Assembly (NCBI GenBank): GCA_902517885.1
Contig: CABYDZ010000004.1
Location: forward strand, 1 to 64,000
Origin: an uncultured Pelagibacteraceae bacterium
GTDB taxonomy: Bacteria > Pseudomonadota > Alphaproteobacteria > Pelagibacterales > AG-422-B15
Direction: 5' to 3'
Length of the DNA stretch: 64,000 bases
A program made the translations under genes and the position numbers. Shown one piece after another: positions 54,254-63,873 of the stretch (position 1 is the stretch's first letter; each line of letters starts with the position of its first letter). The notes under the pieces are model-generated. The model saw only the letters and a program-made list of their open reading frames with translations. It made no database searches and had not been told where the DNA came from.

Positions 54254-54607
54254 ATGGCTCTCATAGATAAAAAAAGCATTGTAAAATATGATGATTTTCA
54301 AAAAATACAAATTTTAACAGGTACCATTAAATCTGCTGAAATTAATATAAAAGCAAGAAAACCAGCATATGTTTTATCAATTGATTTTGGTCCAGAATTA
54401 GGAATAAAAATCAGCTCTGCTCAAATCACTAATTATTCGATAGATGAGTTAATTAATAGGCAAATTGTTGCAGTTTGCAATTTTGAAAATAGGAATATTG
54501 CAGGCGTCGAGTCAGAAGTGTTAGTATTAGGTGCCATAAATAAAAGTGAAGAAGTGATACTTTTGGAACCGCGTCAATTGGTAGATAACGGTTCTGAAAT
54601 AGCCTAG
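54254..54607 (+). CDS. csaA: CsaA-like tRNA-binding domain protein
   Basis: ILTGTIKSAEINIKARKPAYVLSIDFGPELGIKISSAQIT. Confidence 0.88.
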   Translation: MALIDKKSIVKYDDFQKIQILTGTIKSAEINIKARKPAYVLSIDFGPELGIKISSAQITNYSIDELINRQIVAVCNFENRNIAGVESEVLVLGAINKSEEVILLEPRQLVDNGSEIA

Positions 54608-54619
54608 ATAAATTTTTGT

Positions 54620-54696
54620 TGGCGCGCTCGAGATGATTCGAACATCCGACCCCAGGATTAGGAATCCTGTGCTCTATCCTACTGAGCTACGAGCGC
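54620..54696 (-). tRNA. tRNA-Arg(CCU)
   Basis: Minus strand GCGCTCG...CGAGCGC-G-CCA, loop TTCCTAA, 77 nt. Confidence 0.95.
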
Positions 54697-54987
54697 ACAT
54701 TAATCAGAAATAAACTTATAACAAATTTTTTTTTCTTTTTTTGTTTTAAAATTATAAATTTTACAGAATAAGTTTTTTTTATTAAAAAAAATTCAATGAC
54801 TATAAGTATTTAAATAAATAAACTAATAATTTAAAATAAATTTAATTTTTTAACATTTTTACTTTTAATCTTTGAAAAGATTGAGAAATTGACAGTTTTC
54901 AATAAAAGTTTAATCATTGACTATAACGAATCAAATTTTTGATTCATTAATTAACCTCTAACTAAACCCAAATGGGGGGAGATAATT

Positions 54988-55230
54988 ATGGAGGAACTTA
55001 AAGTAATCTTTGCGAAGGCAAAGAAAAAGGCTAAGAAAAAAGCAGCTCCTAAAAAGAAGAAAAGCGCCGCTAAAAGGAAGCCAGCTAAAAAGAAAAAAAA
55101 AGCAGCTCCTAAAAAGAAGAAAAAAGCCGCTAAAAGGAAGCCAGCTAAAAAGAAAAAAAAAGCAGCTCCTAAAAAGAAGAAAAAAGCCGCTAAAAGGAAG
55201 CCAGCTAGAAAGAAAAAAAAGAAAAGATAA
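54988..55230 (+). CDS. Histone H1-like Lys/Ala/Pro-rich repeat protein
   Basis: 80 aa, GGGGGGAG Shine-Dalgarno; 20-aa repeat AAPKKKKKAAKRKPAKKKKK. Confidence 0.82.
   Translation: MEELKVIFAKAKKKAKKKAAPKKKKSAAKRKPAKKKKKAAPKKKKKAAKRKPAKKKKKAAPKKKKKAAKRKPARKKKKKR
55021..55222 (+). repeat. 60-bp tandem repeat within H1-like gene
   Basis: 55081-55140 and 55141-55200 identical; 55021-55080 diverged copy; 55201-55222 partial. Confidence 0.95.
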
Positions 55231-55232
55231 AT

Positions 55233-55259
55233 AGCATTGATTAATCAATGCTTTTTTTT
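55233..55259 (+). terminator. Intrinsic terminator of H1-like gene
   Basis: Perfect palindrome AGCATTGATTAATCAATGCT followed by T-run. Confidence 0.88.
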
Positions 55260-55260
55260 G

Positions 55261-55293
55261 CGCCCTTAGTTTAATAGACTAGGGGCGTTTTTT
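55261..55293 (+). terminator. Second hairpin + T-run in tandem
   Basis: CGCCCTTAGT-TTAATAG-ACTAGGGGCG-TTTTTT; overlaps the 3' end of carD on the minus strand. Confidence 0.65.
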
Positions 55294-56087
55294 AATTTGT
55301 CTCTACCAAGAATTTTGTCTATTTTTTTGATTGCATTTTCTTCAGTGATTTTAAGGCTTGCAATAACTTCGCGTAAAAAACGATCATAAGATAATTCAAA
55401 CAGTTGGCGTTCACTATAAGATTGCTCTATCTGGTTGTTTGCCCTATTTAAATCTCTAACTACTTCAGCAATTTGCTCAATTTCCCCAGAGTTAATTTTT
55501 AAATCATATTCCTGTGCACGCCGACTCCACATAGTTCTTTTAATTTTGGCTTTTTGAGAAAGGATTTTCAAAACATTTTGAATTTTCGATGGTTTTGAAA
55601 CTTTTCTTAAACTGAGTTTTTTAGCTTTATCAACTGGTACTCTCAGTATTAATTTATCCTTTACAAATTCAATGACGTACATTTCAAGCTTTTGGCCAAC
55701 TACCTCCCTTTTTTCTATATCGATAACCTGCCCAACGCCATGAGTTGGATAAACAACATGGTCTTTAGTCTCAAATATTTTTTTAACTTTTTTTTCTTTA
55801 ATTGTTTTTATTTCTAAAAATTTCTTTACTTTTTTTGCTTGATAGTGAGAAGGGTTAATTATTCTATTATTGACCTTTTTATCAGATTGTTGAGGCATTT
55901 TTGGAGCTACAAACTTTTTAGAAGTTTTTTTCGATTCTATATTTTTTTTTGGAGCAGCCTTCTTTTTTTTAATAGTTTTTTTTACTACTTTCTTTTTCTT
56001 AAGAACTTTTTTAATGGCTTTCTTTTTCTTAAGAACTTTCTTAACAACTTTCTTTTTCTTCTTTATGGATTTCTTATTTTTTTTCAT
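55266..56087 (-). CDS. carD: CarD family transcriptional regulator with Lys-rich N-terminal tail
   Basis: HVVYPTHGVGQVIDIEKREVVGQKLEMYVIEF...LRVPVDKAKKLSLRKVS; N-terminal decapeptide repeats KKKKxxKKxx. Confidence 0.93.
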   Translation of the reverse strand: MKKNKKSIKKKKKVVKKVLKKKKAIKKVLKKKKVVKKTIKKKKAAPKKNIESKKTSKKFVAPKMPQQSDKKVNNRIINPSHYQAKKVKKFLEIKTIKEKKVKKIFETKDHVVYPTHGVGQVIDIEKREVVGQKLEMYVIEFVKDKLILRVPVDKAKKLSLRKVSKPSKIQNVLKILSQKAKIKRTMWSRRAQEYDLKINSGEIEQIAEVVRDLNRANNQIEQSYSERQLFELSYDRFLREVIASLKITEENAIKKIDKILGRDKLKNAPSLLN

Positions 56088-56096
56088 ATAATTGTC

Positions 56097-56429
56097 TTAT
56101 CCCCCAGGTTTTTTTGAAAAAAATTTGTTATACTTATCATCTTCATTCTCATATTTTTCCGCATCAACTGGCGGATCTTTTTTTAATGTAATATTCGGCC
56201 ACTCATTAGAAAACTCCGTATTAATTTTCAACCATTTTTCATCTTTATCTTCAGTATCAGCGATTATTGCATCTACCGGACATTCTGGTTCACAAACACC
56301 ACAGTCAATACATTCCTCGGGATTGATTACTAGCATGTTTTCACCTTCATAGAAACAATCAACTGGACAAACTTCCACACAGTCAGTGAATTTGCATTTA
56401 ATGCAATTCTCATTTACTAAGTATGTCAT
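56097..56429 (-). CDS. fdxA: Ferredoxin FdxA (3Fe-4S/4Fe-4S)
   Basis: [18 protein letters not shown]...[16 protein letters not shown]. Confidence 0.96.
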   Translation of the reverse strand: MTYLVNENCIKCKFTDCVEVCPVDCFYEGENMLVINPEECIDCGVCEPECPVDAIIADTEDKDEKWLKINTEFSNEWPNITLKKDPPVDAEKYENEDDKYNKFFSKKPGG

Positions 56430-56435
56430 AGAGGA

Positions 56436-56873
56436 TTAACCTGTAAGTCTTTTTTTGATTTCACCAACTTTAAAATCATCAATATAAAGTAGTCCTGATA
56501 GTTTTCTCACAAGAGCATTTTCGTAATCATCAATTCGCCCATCAGCAATGATTATTTTCCACAGCATTTCAATTATTGCTAGTTTTTCTTCATCATCTAA
56601 GGAAGAATTTATTTTTGAAGTAAACTGATGAATATCACTGGCGTTATCAACCATTGAGTCAGATATTTCAAACAAATTGATTAAGCTTTCATCTGTCAAC
56701 TTATAGTAATTATTAAGTAACTTAAGAATTTCTTCCTTTTCAATTTCATCAAATATTCCATCGTGTTTTGCTGTCGTAATCATTAGCGAGGCAACAGCCA
56801 ATTGCGTTGCATCAAATTCGTTATCTTCTTTAGTTTCAGTCTTTTCAAACAATGATGTAAATTTTTCAAACAT
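56436..56873 (-). CDS. TerB-like protein
   Basis: AVASLMITTAKHDGIFDEIEKEEI...LWKIIIADGRIDDYENALVRKL. Confidence 0.85.
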   Translation of the reverse strand: MFEKFTSLFEKTETKEDNEFDATQLAVASLMITTAKHDGIFDEIEKEEILKLLNNYYKLTDESLINLFEISDSMVDNASDIHQFTSKINSSLDDEEKLAIIEMLWKIIIADGRIDDYENALVRKLSGLLYIDDFKVGEIKKRLTG

Positions 56874-57055
56874 AATATTATTTTTGTATATTAACTATTA
56901 ACTGACACAACATATTGTTTATAATATAGAACAAAACAGGTAGATTATGTGTCCGAATCACTAACAAGCTATGTTCTTTAAATATTCTATTTTTGTTTAT
57001 AATCAAATAATTATATACATCACATAATCTAAATTTAAAAGTTTCTTAATTAAAT

Positions 57056-59212
57056 ATGAAAACAAAAAATAGTGAAAATTATACAAAGTGGCAGAAAAGC
57101 TTTGAACAAGAAACCAAGATTGATCTCAAAGAGGCTTCTTCTGAAACAGATGAAGGTATTGAAATAAAGCCAGTTTATACAAAAGCTGACATTGAAAATC
57201 TTTCATTTGTAGATAATGACTCACTCCCTGGTCAGTTTCCATATACGAGGGGGCCAAAAGCTTCAATGTATACAAATAGACCTTGGACGATAAGGCAGTA
57301 TGCTGGGTTCTCTACAGCAGAGGAGTCAAATGATTTTTATAAGAAAAATTTAAAATCTGGTCAAAAAGGTCTTTCAGTTGCTTTTGATCTGCCGACTCAT
57401 AGAGGTTATGACTCTGATGATGATTTAGTGATGGGAGATGTTGGCAAGGCTGGTGTTGCCATTGATACCGTTGAAGACATGAAAATTCTATTCAACGACA
57501 TTCCACTTGATCAGATGTCTGTATCAATGACGATGAATGGGGCAGTACTTCCTGTCTTATCCTCATTCATTGTTGCCGGGGAAGAGCAAAATGTTAATAA
57601 AAATTTACTATCTGGAACTATACAAAATGACATTTTAAAAGAATTCATGGTGAGAAACACATACATTTATCCTCCTGATCCATCCATGAAAATTGTTGCT
57701 GACATAATTGAATTTACATCTAAGGAAATGCCAAAGTTTAATTCAATTTCAATCTCGGGCTATCATATGCAAGAAGCAGGTGCAGATAATGTACTTGAAC
57801 TTGCTTACACACTTGCTGACGGGATGGAGTATGTAAGGGCAGCTCTCTCAAAAGGGTTAGATATTGATGACTTTGCTCCACGTCTTTCATTCTTTTTTGC
57901 AATTGGAACTGATTTCTTCATGGAGATTGCAAAACTCAGAGCGGCTAGAACATTATGGTATAAAATAATGAAAGATTTTGGAGCAAAAAATGAAAAGTCC
58001 TTGATACTCAGAACACACTGTCAGACTTCTGGAGTATCACTTACTGAAAAGGATCCATATAATAATATCATTAGGACCTCTTATGAGGCACTGTCTGCTA
58101 TACTAGGTGGAACTCAGAGTTTGCACACCAATTCATTTGATGAAGCAATTGCTCTTCCTACTGATGAGTCTGCTCGAATAGCCAGAAATACCCAGCTTAT
58201 TCTTCAAAATGAGACTGGTGTTACGAATACTGTAGATCCATTAGCAGGATCATATTTTATCGAAAGTCTTACTGACGAATTATCAAAAAAAGCTTGGGAG
58301 GTTATAGAAGAGATAGAGTCCCTTGGAGGGATGACAAAAGCTGTAAAAGCGGGTGTGCCAAAATTAAAAATTGAGGAGTCGGCCACTAAAAAACAAGCAA
58401 AAGTAGATAGTGGGTCAAGAGTTGTTGTTGGGGTAAATAAGTTTAAAAACCCCAAAGAGCCAAAGGTAGATGTTAGGGTAATTGATAATAATAGAGTGAG
58501 AGATGATCAAATAAAAAAAATAAATGACATAAAAGCCTCTAGGGATCAAAAGGCTGTTGATGAGTCTCTGGCTAAATTAGTGACTGCAGCGAAAGAGGAC
58601 AGTAATTTGTTAGCGCGTTCAATTGATGCTATAAAAAACAGAGCAACAGTTGGAGAAGTTTCAAAAGCGTTAGAGCAAGTATACGGAAGACATTTTGCAA
58701 CATCTTTAAGTGTCTCGGGGGTATATGGAAAGCATTTTGAGGGTGATGAGGATTTTATGAATGTAACAAAAAAAGTAAATATTTTTGAAGAGGAAAATGG
58801 TCGAAGACCCAGAGTTTTGGTAGTTAAGATGGGTCAAGATGGTCATGATAGAGGAGCAAAGATTGTTGCTACGTCATTTGCAGATATGGGATTTGATGTT
58901 GATATGGGTCCTTTATTTCAGTCTCCAAAAGATGTGGCAAAAGATGCAATTGAAAATGATGTACATGCAATAGGTGTCTCAACACTTGCGGCAGGTCATA
59001 AAACACTTGTACCAGAGCTTATGAAAAGTCTAAAAGAAATAGATCCCAAGTCAAAAATAATTGTTTTTGTTGGTGGAGTTATACCTGAGCAAGACTACGA
59101 CTTTTTATATAAAAATAATATTTCAGCCATCTTTGGCCCAGGTTCAAATATTATTGAATCAGCAGAAAAGGTTATTGATTTGATATCAGATAAAATTCAT
59201 AAAAATAATTAA
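57056..59212 (+). CDS. mcm: Methylmalonyl-CoA mutase
   Basis: 718 aa; [49 protein letters not shown]12-binding. Confidence 0.96.
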   Translation: MKTKNSENYTKWQKSFEQETKIDLKEASSETDEGIEIKPVYTKADIENLSFVDNDSLPGQFPYTRGPKASMYTNRPWTIRQYAGFSTAEESNDFYKKNLKSGQKGLSVAFDLPTHRGYDSDDDLVMGDVGKAGVAIDTVEDMKILFNDIPLDQMSVSMTMNGAVLPVLSSFIVAGEEQNVNKNLLSGTIQNDILKEFMVRNTYIYPPDPSMKIVADIIEFTSKEMPKFNSISISGYHMQEAGADNVLELAYTLADGMEYVRAALSKGLDIDDFAPRLSFFFAIGTDFFMEIAKLRAARTLWYKIMKDFGAKNEKSLILRTHCQTSGVSLTEKDPYNNIIRTSYEALSAILGGTQSLHTNSFDEAIALPTDESARIARNTQLILQNETGVTNTVDPLAGSYFIESLTDELSKKAWEVIEEIESLGGMTKAVKAGVPKLKIEESATKKQAKVDSGSRVVVGVNKFKNPKEPKVDVRVIDNNRVRDDQIKKINDIKASRDQKAVDESLAKLVTAAKEDSNLLARSIDAIKNRATVGEVSKALEQVYGRHFATSLSVSGVYGKHFEGDEDFMNVTKKVNIFEEENGRRPRVLVVKMGQDGHDRGAKIVATSFADMGFDVDMGPLFQSPKDVAKDAIENDVHAIGVSTLAAGHKTLVPELMKSLKEIDPKSKIIVFVGGVIPEQDYDFLYKNNISAIFGPGSNIIESAEKVIDLISDKIHKNN

Positions 59213-60178
59213 ATGCAGCTTGTCGAAAAAATTATTAAAGGTGAAAGAGCTGCAATTGCTAAAGCTATCACATTAGTAGAGTCCTCTAGGGAAAATGATA
59301 AAAATGAAAGTAGAAAGCTAATTTCAGAGCTATTAAATAAGCCAGGCAAATCAATTCGTGTTGGATTTTCAGGGCCGCCTGGTGTTGGCAAATCAACATT
59401 TATCGAGTCATTTGGCCGTTATCTGGTAGAAAAAAATTATAAGCTTGGCATTTTAGCTATTGATCCATCTTCACAGATTACAGGAGGGTCGATACTGGGT
59501 GACAAAACTAGGATGATAGAAATTTCAAAAAATCCTAATACATTCATAAGGTCTACTCCCTCAAGAGGTTCGTTGGGGGGCATTTCAGCTGGAACAAGAG
59601 AAGCATCAATCATATTGGATGCAGCGGGATATGATTTTATTTTTATTGAAACTGTTGGTGTAGGTCAGTCAGAAACTATGGCGACTAATTTAGTAGATAT
59701 ATTTTCTTTAATTGTAGGACCAGGGTCTGGAGACGAGCTACAGGGTATAAAAAAAGGGATAACAGAATACGCTGATATATTTATAGTTAATAAAAATGAC
59801 GGTGACCTAAAATCTGAAGCCTCTAAAACTGCTTCTGATTACAAATCAGCAATAAGTTATTATAAAAAATCAAATGATACTGCTGATAAGGAGGTCTTGC
59901 TTGTCTCGGCTATTGAACAAACTGGTATGGAAAAAGTAATAGAAACTATACAAAATATAGTCTCACAAAATAAGAAAAATAAAAATTTTGATGAAAGGCG
60001 CGCTAAACAACTTACTTATTGGATCGAAGAAGAGGTTAGAGAAATAATCCAATTTAATATTCAAAATAAAATCAAAGCAGATGGTAGTATTAGTCAATTG
60101 TCACAAAAAGTAATGGATGGTAAGATTCAAATGTTTGAAGCTATTGAAGCTATTACTCAGAATTTACAGAATAAATAA
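59213..60178 (+). CDS. meaB: Methylmalonyl-CoA mutase G-protein chaperone MeaB
   Basis: VGFSGPPGVGKSTFIE; LAIDPSSQITGGSILGDKTRM. Confidence 0.95.
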   Translation: MQLVEKIIKGERAAIAKAITLVESSRENDKNESRKLISELLNKPGKSIRVGFSGPPGVGKSTFIESFGRYLVEKNYKLGILAIDPSSQITGGSILGDKTRMIEISKNPNTFIRSTPSRGSLGGISAGTREASIILDAAGYDFIFIETVGVGQSETMATNLVDIFSLIVGPGSGDELQGIKKGITEYADIFIVNKNDGDLKSEASKTASDYKSAISYYKKSNDTADKEVLLVSAIEQTGMEKVIETIQNIVSQNKKNKNFDERRAKQLTYWIEEEVREIIQFNIQNKIKADGSISQLSQKVMDGKIQMFEAIEAITQNLQNK

Positions 60179-60221
60179 TCATATTGACAATATTTATTAT
60201 TATCTTTAACTAACACAAATT

Positions 60222-60512
60222 ATGACAAAAGCATGTGATTTATCTGGCAAAAAAGTTCAGTTTGGAAATAACGTAAGTAAAGCCAATAACAAAACTAAAA
60301 GAAAATTCAACGTTAATCTTCAAGCGGTAACTTTTAAAAGTGAATTGTTAAATAAAAAAATAAAGTTATCAGTGGCTACATCATCAATTCGGACAGTCTC
60401 GAAATTTGGTGGCATAGATGAATTCTTAACAAAAACAAAAAGTAAGAAATTATCGCTTAAAGCCAAGAGATTACAACGTGCAATGGGCATAGCTGCAAGT
60501 AAAGTTAGTTAG
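60222..60512 (+). CDS. rpmB: 50S ribosomal protein L28
   Basis: [30 protein letters not shown]. Confidence 0.96.
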   Translation: MTKACDLSGKKVQFGNNVSKANNKTKRKFNVNLQAVTFKSELLNKKIKLSVATSSIRTVSKFGGIDEFLTKTKSKKLSLKAKRLQRAMGIAASKVS

Positions 60513-60535
60513 CAAGCTGGCTTTTACTTTTTTTC
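60497..60535 (+). terminator. Intrinsic terminator of rpmB lying across the rpmB/cobT overlap
   Basis: AAGTAAAGTTAGTTAGCAAGCTGGCTTTTACTTTTTTT: AAGTAAA/TTTACTT stem with inner GTTAG/CTGGC pairing, then T-run. Confidence 0.65.
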
Positions 60536-62340
60536 TCACTCTCTTCAAATAAATCAACTAACTGTTCTGTCATAACATCCGCTAACTGTTCAGCATCTAC
60601 TATGGTAACTGCTCTTTTGTAGTATCTAGTAACATCGTGACCTATACCTACAGCCAACAATTGAACGGCAGACCTTGATTCTATCCATTCGATTACACCT
60701 CTTAAATGTTTTTCAAGATAATTTCCTGTGTTTACGGATAAAGTACTATCATCTACAGGCGCTCCGTCGGATATAACCATTAATATTTTTCTTGCTTCAT
60801 ATCTGACTTGCAACCTTTTATGTGCCCATAAAAGTGCTTCTCCATCAATATTCTCTTTCAATAGACCCTCACGCATCATAAGGCCTAAATTTTTTTTTGA
60901 TCTACGCCATGGTTCATCCGCAGCTTTATAAATAATGTGTCTTAAATCATTTAATCTTCCTGGTGCTGGAATTTTCTTGTTCTGCATCCAATGCTCTCGA
61001 CTTTTGCCACCTTTCCAAGCTTTTGTTGTAAAGCCAAGTATCTCAACTTTCACACCACATCTCTCGAGTGTTCTGGCAAGAATATCAGCGCTCATTGCAG
61101 CTACAGTAATGGGTCTTCCTCTCATTGATCCAGAATTATCAATTAAAAGTGAAACTACTGTATCCTTGAAGTCAGTATCCTTTTCTTTTTTGAAAGATAA
61201 TGAGTGATATGGGTCCATTATAATCCTGGTTAATCTTGATGTATCTAGCAATCCTTCTTCCAGATCAAAATCCCAGCTTCGGTTTTGCTTAGCAAGCAAT
61301 TTCCTTTGTAATCGATTAGCCAATCTAGAAATAATTGTTTGATATGACTTTAGTTGCTGGTCTAAGTAAGCGCGAAGGCGGTTTAATTCTTCATCTTCGC
61401 ATATATTTGAAGCAGTAATTATCTCATCAAATTCCTCTGAGTATATACCATACTCATTTAGTATTTGTTCACTTGAATTCTCAGCTCTATACTGAGGTGT
61501 TGCATTTTCACTATTTCCTTCATCAAACTCTGAAAGTTCATCATCCTCTTGCTGGTCAATATTCATTTCTGTTTCTTCATACCCCACTTCCTCTTCTGAC
61601 TGTGAGGCCTCATCATCACTAAAAGATGACTGATTCTCCATCTCATCTAATTCATTATTTTCGAGTTGCTCAGTGTTTTGATTTTTTTCCTCTTCATTCT
61701 TTTCATCATTGGTGTCTTGGTCATCATAATAGTCTAAGTCATTTATTAATTTATTTACATTTTCAGCAAAAACTTTTTGATCATAAATATTTTCTAAGAG
61801 TGAATTTGAAGAGTCGCCAATCCTACTTTGAAGCCATTTCTTCCATACGCTTATTGCTTTATCAGAATCTTTAGGTAGATAATCAGGACTTACTTTATTT
61901 CTAAAATATAAATCAATAGCATCTTCAATATCAATATCAGATTGTTTAGAGATTTCAGAAATGTTTTTGTCTTTAAATTTATCTTCATAGAGAGAATGTA
62001 AATTATTTTTAACACCCCTCATCAATTTACTGCCTATTAGTTGTATGCGAGTATCTTCAAGTATTTCATAAATCTTTCTATTTTTTTCTCCGGAGGGCTC
62101 ATATTCTTTGAAAGTGTCTTGATTGTGATATTTATATCTTAGGGCTTGATTATCAGCATTCCCTCTAAGCTGGCTAAGCAACTCAGGATTAACATCTAAC
62201 TTTATTTGGGGTAAAACAATTTTATTTTCAGATGAAGAACCGGTATCTTCGAACACAACTTCAAGCTCTTTGTTTTCAGCAATAGCCCTTGTAGCGGATG
62301 AGATAGCTCTTTTGATATCTTCTAAAATATCTTCTTTCAC
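60505..62340 (-). CDS. cobT: Cobaltochelatase subunit CobT
   Basis: Acidic middle region and VWA domain [14 protein letters not shown]. Confidence 0.94.
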   Translation of the reverse strand: MKEDILEDIKRAISSATRAIAENKELEVVFEDTGSSSENKIVLPQIKLDVNPELLSQLRGNADNQALRYKYHNQDTFKEYEPSGEKNRKIYEILEDTRIQLIGSKLMRGVKNNLHSLYEDKFKDKNISEISKQSDIDIEDAIDLYFRNKVSPDYLPKDSDKAISVWKKWLQSRIGDSSNSLLENIYDQKVFAENVNKLINDLDYYDDQDTNDEKNEEEKNQNTEQLENNELDEMENQSSFSDDEASQSEEEVGYEETEMNIDQQEDDELSEFDEGNSENATPQYRAENSSEQILNEYGIYSEEFDEIITASNICEDEELNRLRAYLDQQLKSYQTIISRLANRLQRKLLAKQNRSWDFDLEEGLLDTSRLTRIIMDPYHSLSFKKEKDTDFKDTVVSLLIDNSGSMRGRPITVAAMSADILARTLERCGVKVEILGFTTKAWKGGKSREHWMQNKKIPAPGRLNDLRHIIYKAADEPWRRSKKNLGLMMREGLLKENIDGEALLWAHKRLQVRYEARKILMVISDGAPVDDSTLSVNTGNYLEKHLRGVIEWIESRSAVQLLAVGIGHDVTRYYKRAVTIVDAEQLADVMTEQLVDLFEESEKKSKSQLAN

Positions 62341-63329
62341 TATATTAAGTTAAACTCATTCTTTTCTAATGAGAGATCGTCACCAAAACAGCGTTGATAA
62401 TATTCAGATATAATCTGTCTTTCACTCTCATCACATTTATTTAAGAAAGTAAGTTTGAATGCCATTGCATAGTTAAAATCAAATATCTCAGCATTTTGAG
62501 CCCAGGTTAAAACTGTTCGTGGACTCATAACTGTTGATATATCTCCATTTGATAGCCCTTTTCTGGATAGGTCTGCTACTTTAATCATAAGTTCAATGAT
62601 TTCTTGCTTTTCTTGCGTATTGAACGAAGGAACTTTTGAGAGCATGATTTGTTTTTCTTGCTCAAAATTAAGATAATTGAGTGTGGTCACTATATTCCAC
62701 CTATCCATCTGACCCTGATTGATCTGTTGCGTTCCATGATATAAGCCTGTGGTATCGCCTAAGCCAACTGTGTTTGTTGTTGCAAACATTCTAAAATAAG
62801 GATTTGGTTTTAAAACTCTATTTTTATCTAGAAGTGTAAATTTACCATCTGCTTCCAAGACTCTTTGTATTACAAACATGACATCAGGTCTGCCTGCATC
62901 ATATTCATCAAAAACTAATGCCGTTGGATTTTGTAATGACCAAGGAAGAATTCCATCCTGAAATTCTGTTACTTGCTTGCCTTCTTTCAATACGATCGCA
63001 TCTTTACCTATTAAATCAATTCGGCTTATATGACTGTCAAGGTTAACTCTAATACAAGGCCAATTAAGCCGCGCAGCAATTTGTTCGATATGGGTAGATT
63101 TTCCAGTACCATGTAATCCCTGGACCATTACCCTTCTATTATATTTAAAACCTGATAAAACCGCCATTGTTGTTGCTTTATCAAAACAATAGCTGCTATC
63201 GATATCTGGAACATATTCAGACTTCTTTGAAAATCCCTCAACGTGTAAATCTGTATCAATGCCAAAGGCCTGATTTACTGAGATAGAAATGTCAGGCTTA
63301 TTTTGAATTAGGTTTTCTGTTGCTGTCAT
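62340..63329 (-). CDS. cobS: Cobaltochelatase subunit CobS (AAA+ ATPase)
   Basis: [42 protein letters not shown]. Confidence 0.95.
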   Translation of the reverse strand: MTATENLIQNKPDISISVNQAFGIDTDLHVEGFSKKSEYVPDIDSSYCFDKATTMAVLSGFKYNRRVMVQGLHGTGKSTHIEQIAARLNWPCIRVNLDSHISRIDLIGKDAIVLKEGKQVTEFQDGILPWSLQNPTALVFDEYDAGRPDVMFVIQRVLEADGKFTLLDKNRVLKPNPYFRMFATTNTVGLGDTTGLYHGTQQINQGQMDRWNIVTTLNYLNFEQEKQIMLSKVPSFNTQEKQEIIELMIKVADLSRKGLSNGDISTVMSPRTVLTWAQNAEIFDFNYAMAFKLTFLNKCDESERQIISEYYQRCFGDDLSLEKNEFNLI

Positions 63330-63837
63330 GTTGATCCTTTATTATTTTGTAGGCTTCTAGAACCTTAGTAAGTTTTTCTTTGTTTTCTTCATTCAGTCCA
63401 ACTGTATCAGGGTGAAGTTCTTTTACAATCTTTTTGAATTTAGATTTAATATCCTCTAATGAACTTTCTTTTTTGTCCATACCTAAAGTTGCTAGCGCAT
63501 TTAGATATTTAGAACTATAAAAACTAGGGTGCATATTCAGGTTTTCAAGATTATTCATGCCAGAAAACATCTGTTCGGAGATTTTTGATATTTTTTCGAA
63601 GTAATTCACATCATTCGTGCCTATTTTTTTGGTTTTTCTGTGGCCAATGATGTCGTTTTCAATAAACTCTTCAATTTCGTCAGCAGACATATCAGAGAAA
63701 TAATTCCACTTTTTATTATATTCTCTAATGTGCTTCAAACAGAACCATACATACCTTTTAAGCTCTTTTGGCGATGAAGGTGCTTTAAATTCTCCATCAT
63801 TGGGGCAATTTTCAAAAGAGCATTTTCTGTTATCCAT
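63298..63837 (-). CDS. DnaJ-domain protein
   Basis: LATLGMDKKESSLEDIKSKFKKIVKELHPDTV; upstream of cobS. Confidence 0.88.
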   Translation of the reverse strand: MDNRKCSFENCPNDGEFKAPSSPKELKRYVWFCLKHIREYNKKWNYFSDMSADEIEEFIENDIIGHRKTKKIGTNDVNYFEKISKISEQMFSGMNNLENLNMHPSFYSSKYLNALATLGMDKKESSLEDIKSKFKKIVKELHPDTVGLNEENKEKLTKVLEAYKIIKDQHDSNRKPNSK

Positions 63838-63873
63838 ATCGCAATTAATTATGTTAAGTATATATGATTATAT

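Noticed and set aside
55021-55222. Regular 60-bp repeats as a possible CRISPR array
   Set aside because: Contiguous repeats without spacers, fully coding, no cas genes
55010-55234. Alternative plus-frame ORF KRRKKPLKGSQLKRKKK
   Set aside because: A 60-bp repeat (multiple of 3) keeps all frames open; frame 54988-55230 has the proper start and ribosome binding site
54958-55248. Minus-strand ORF with repeated LLFRSCFFFLFSWLPFSGFF resembling a membrane protein
   Set aside because: It is the antisense translation of the Lys-rich 60-bp repeats; the plus-strand frame has the Shine-Dalgarno, start and terminator
56874-57055. Cobalamin riboswitch upstream of mcm
   Set aside because: No B12-box-like sequence or multi-stem architecture recognised; only the 11-bp inverted repeat is reported
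60728-61207. Plus-strand ORFs (67 and 90 aa) inside cobT
   Set aside because: Shadow ORFs antisense to the conserved VWA domain of CobT
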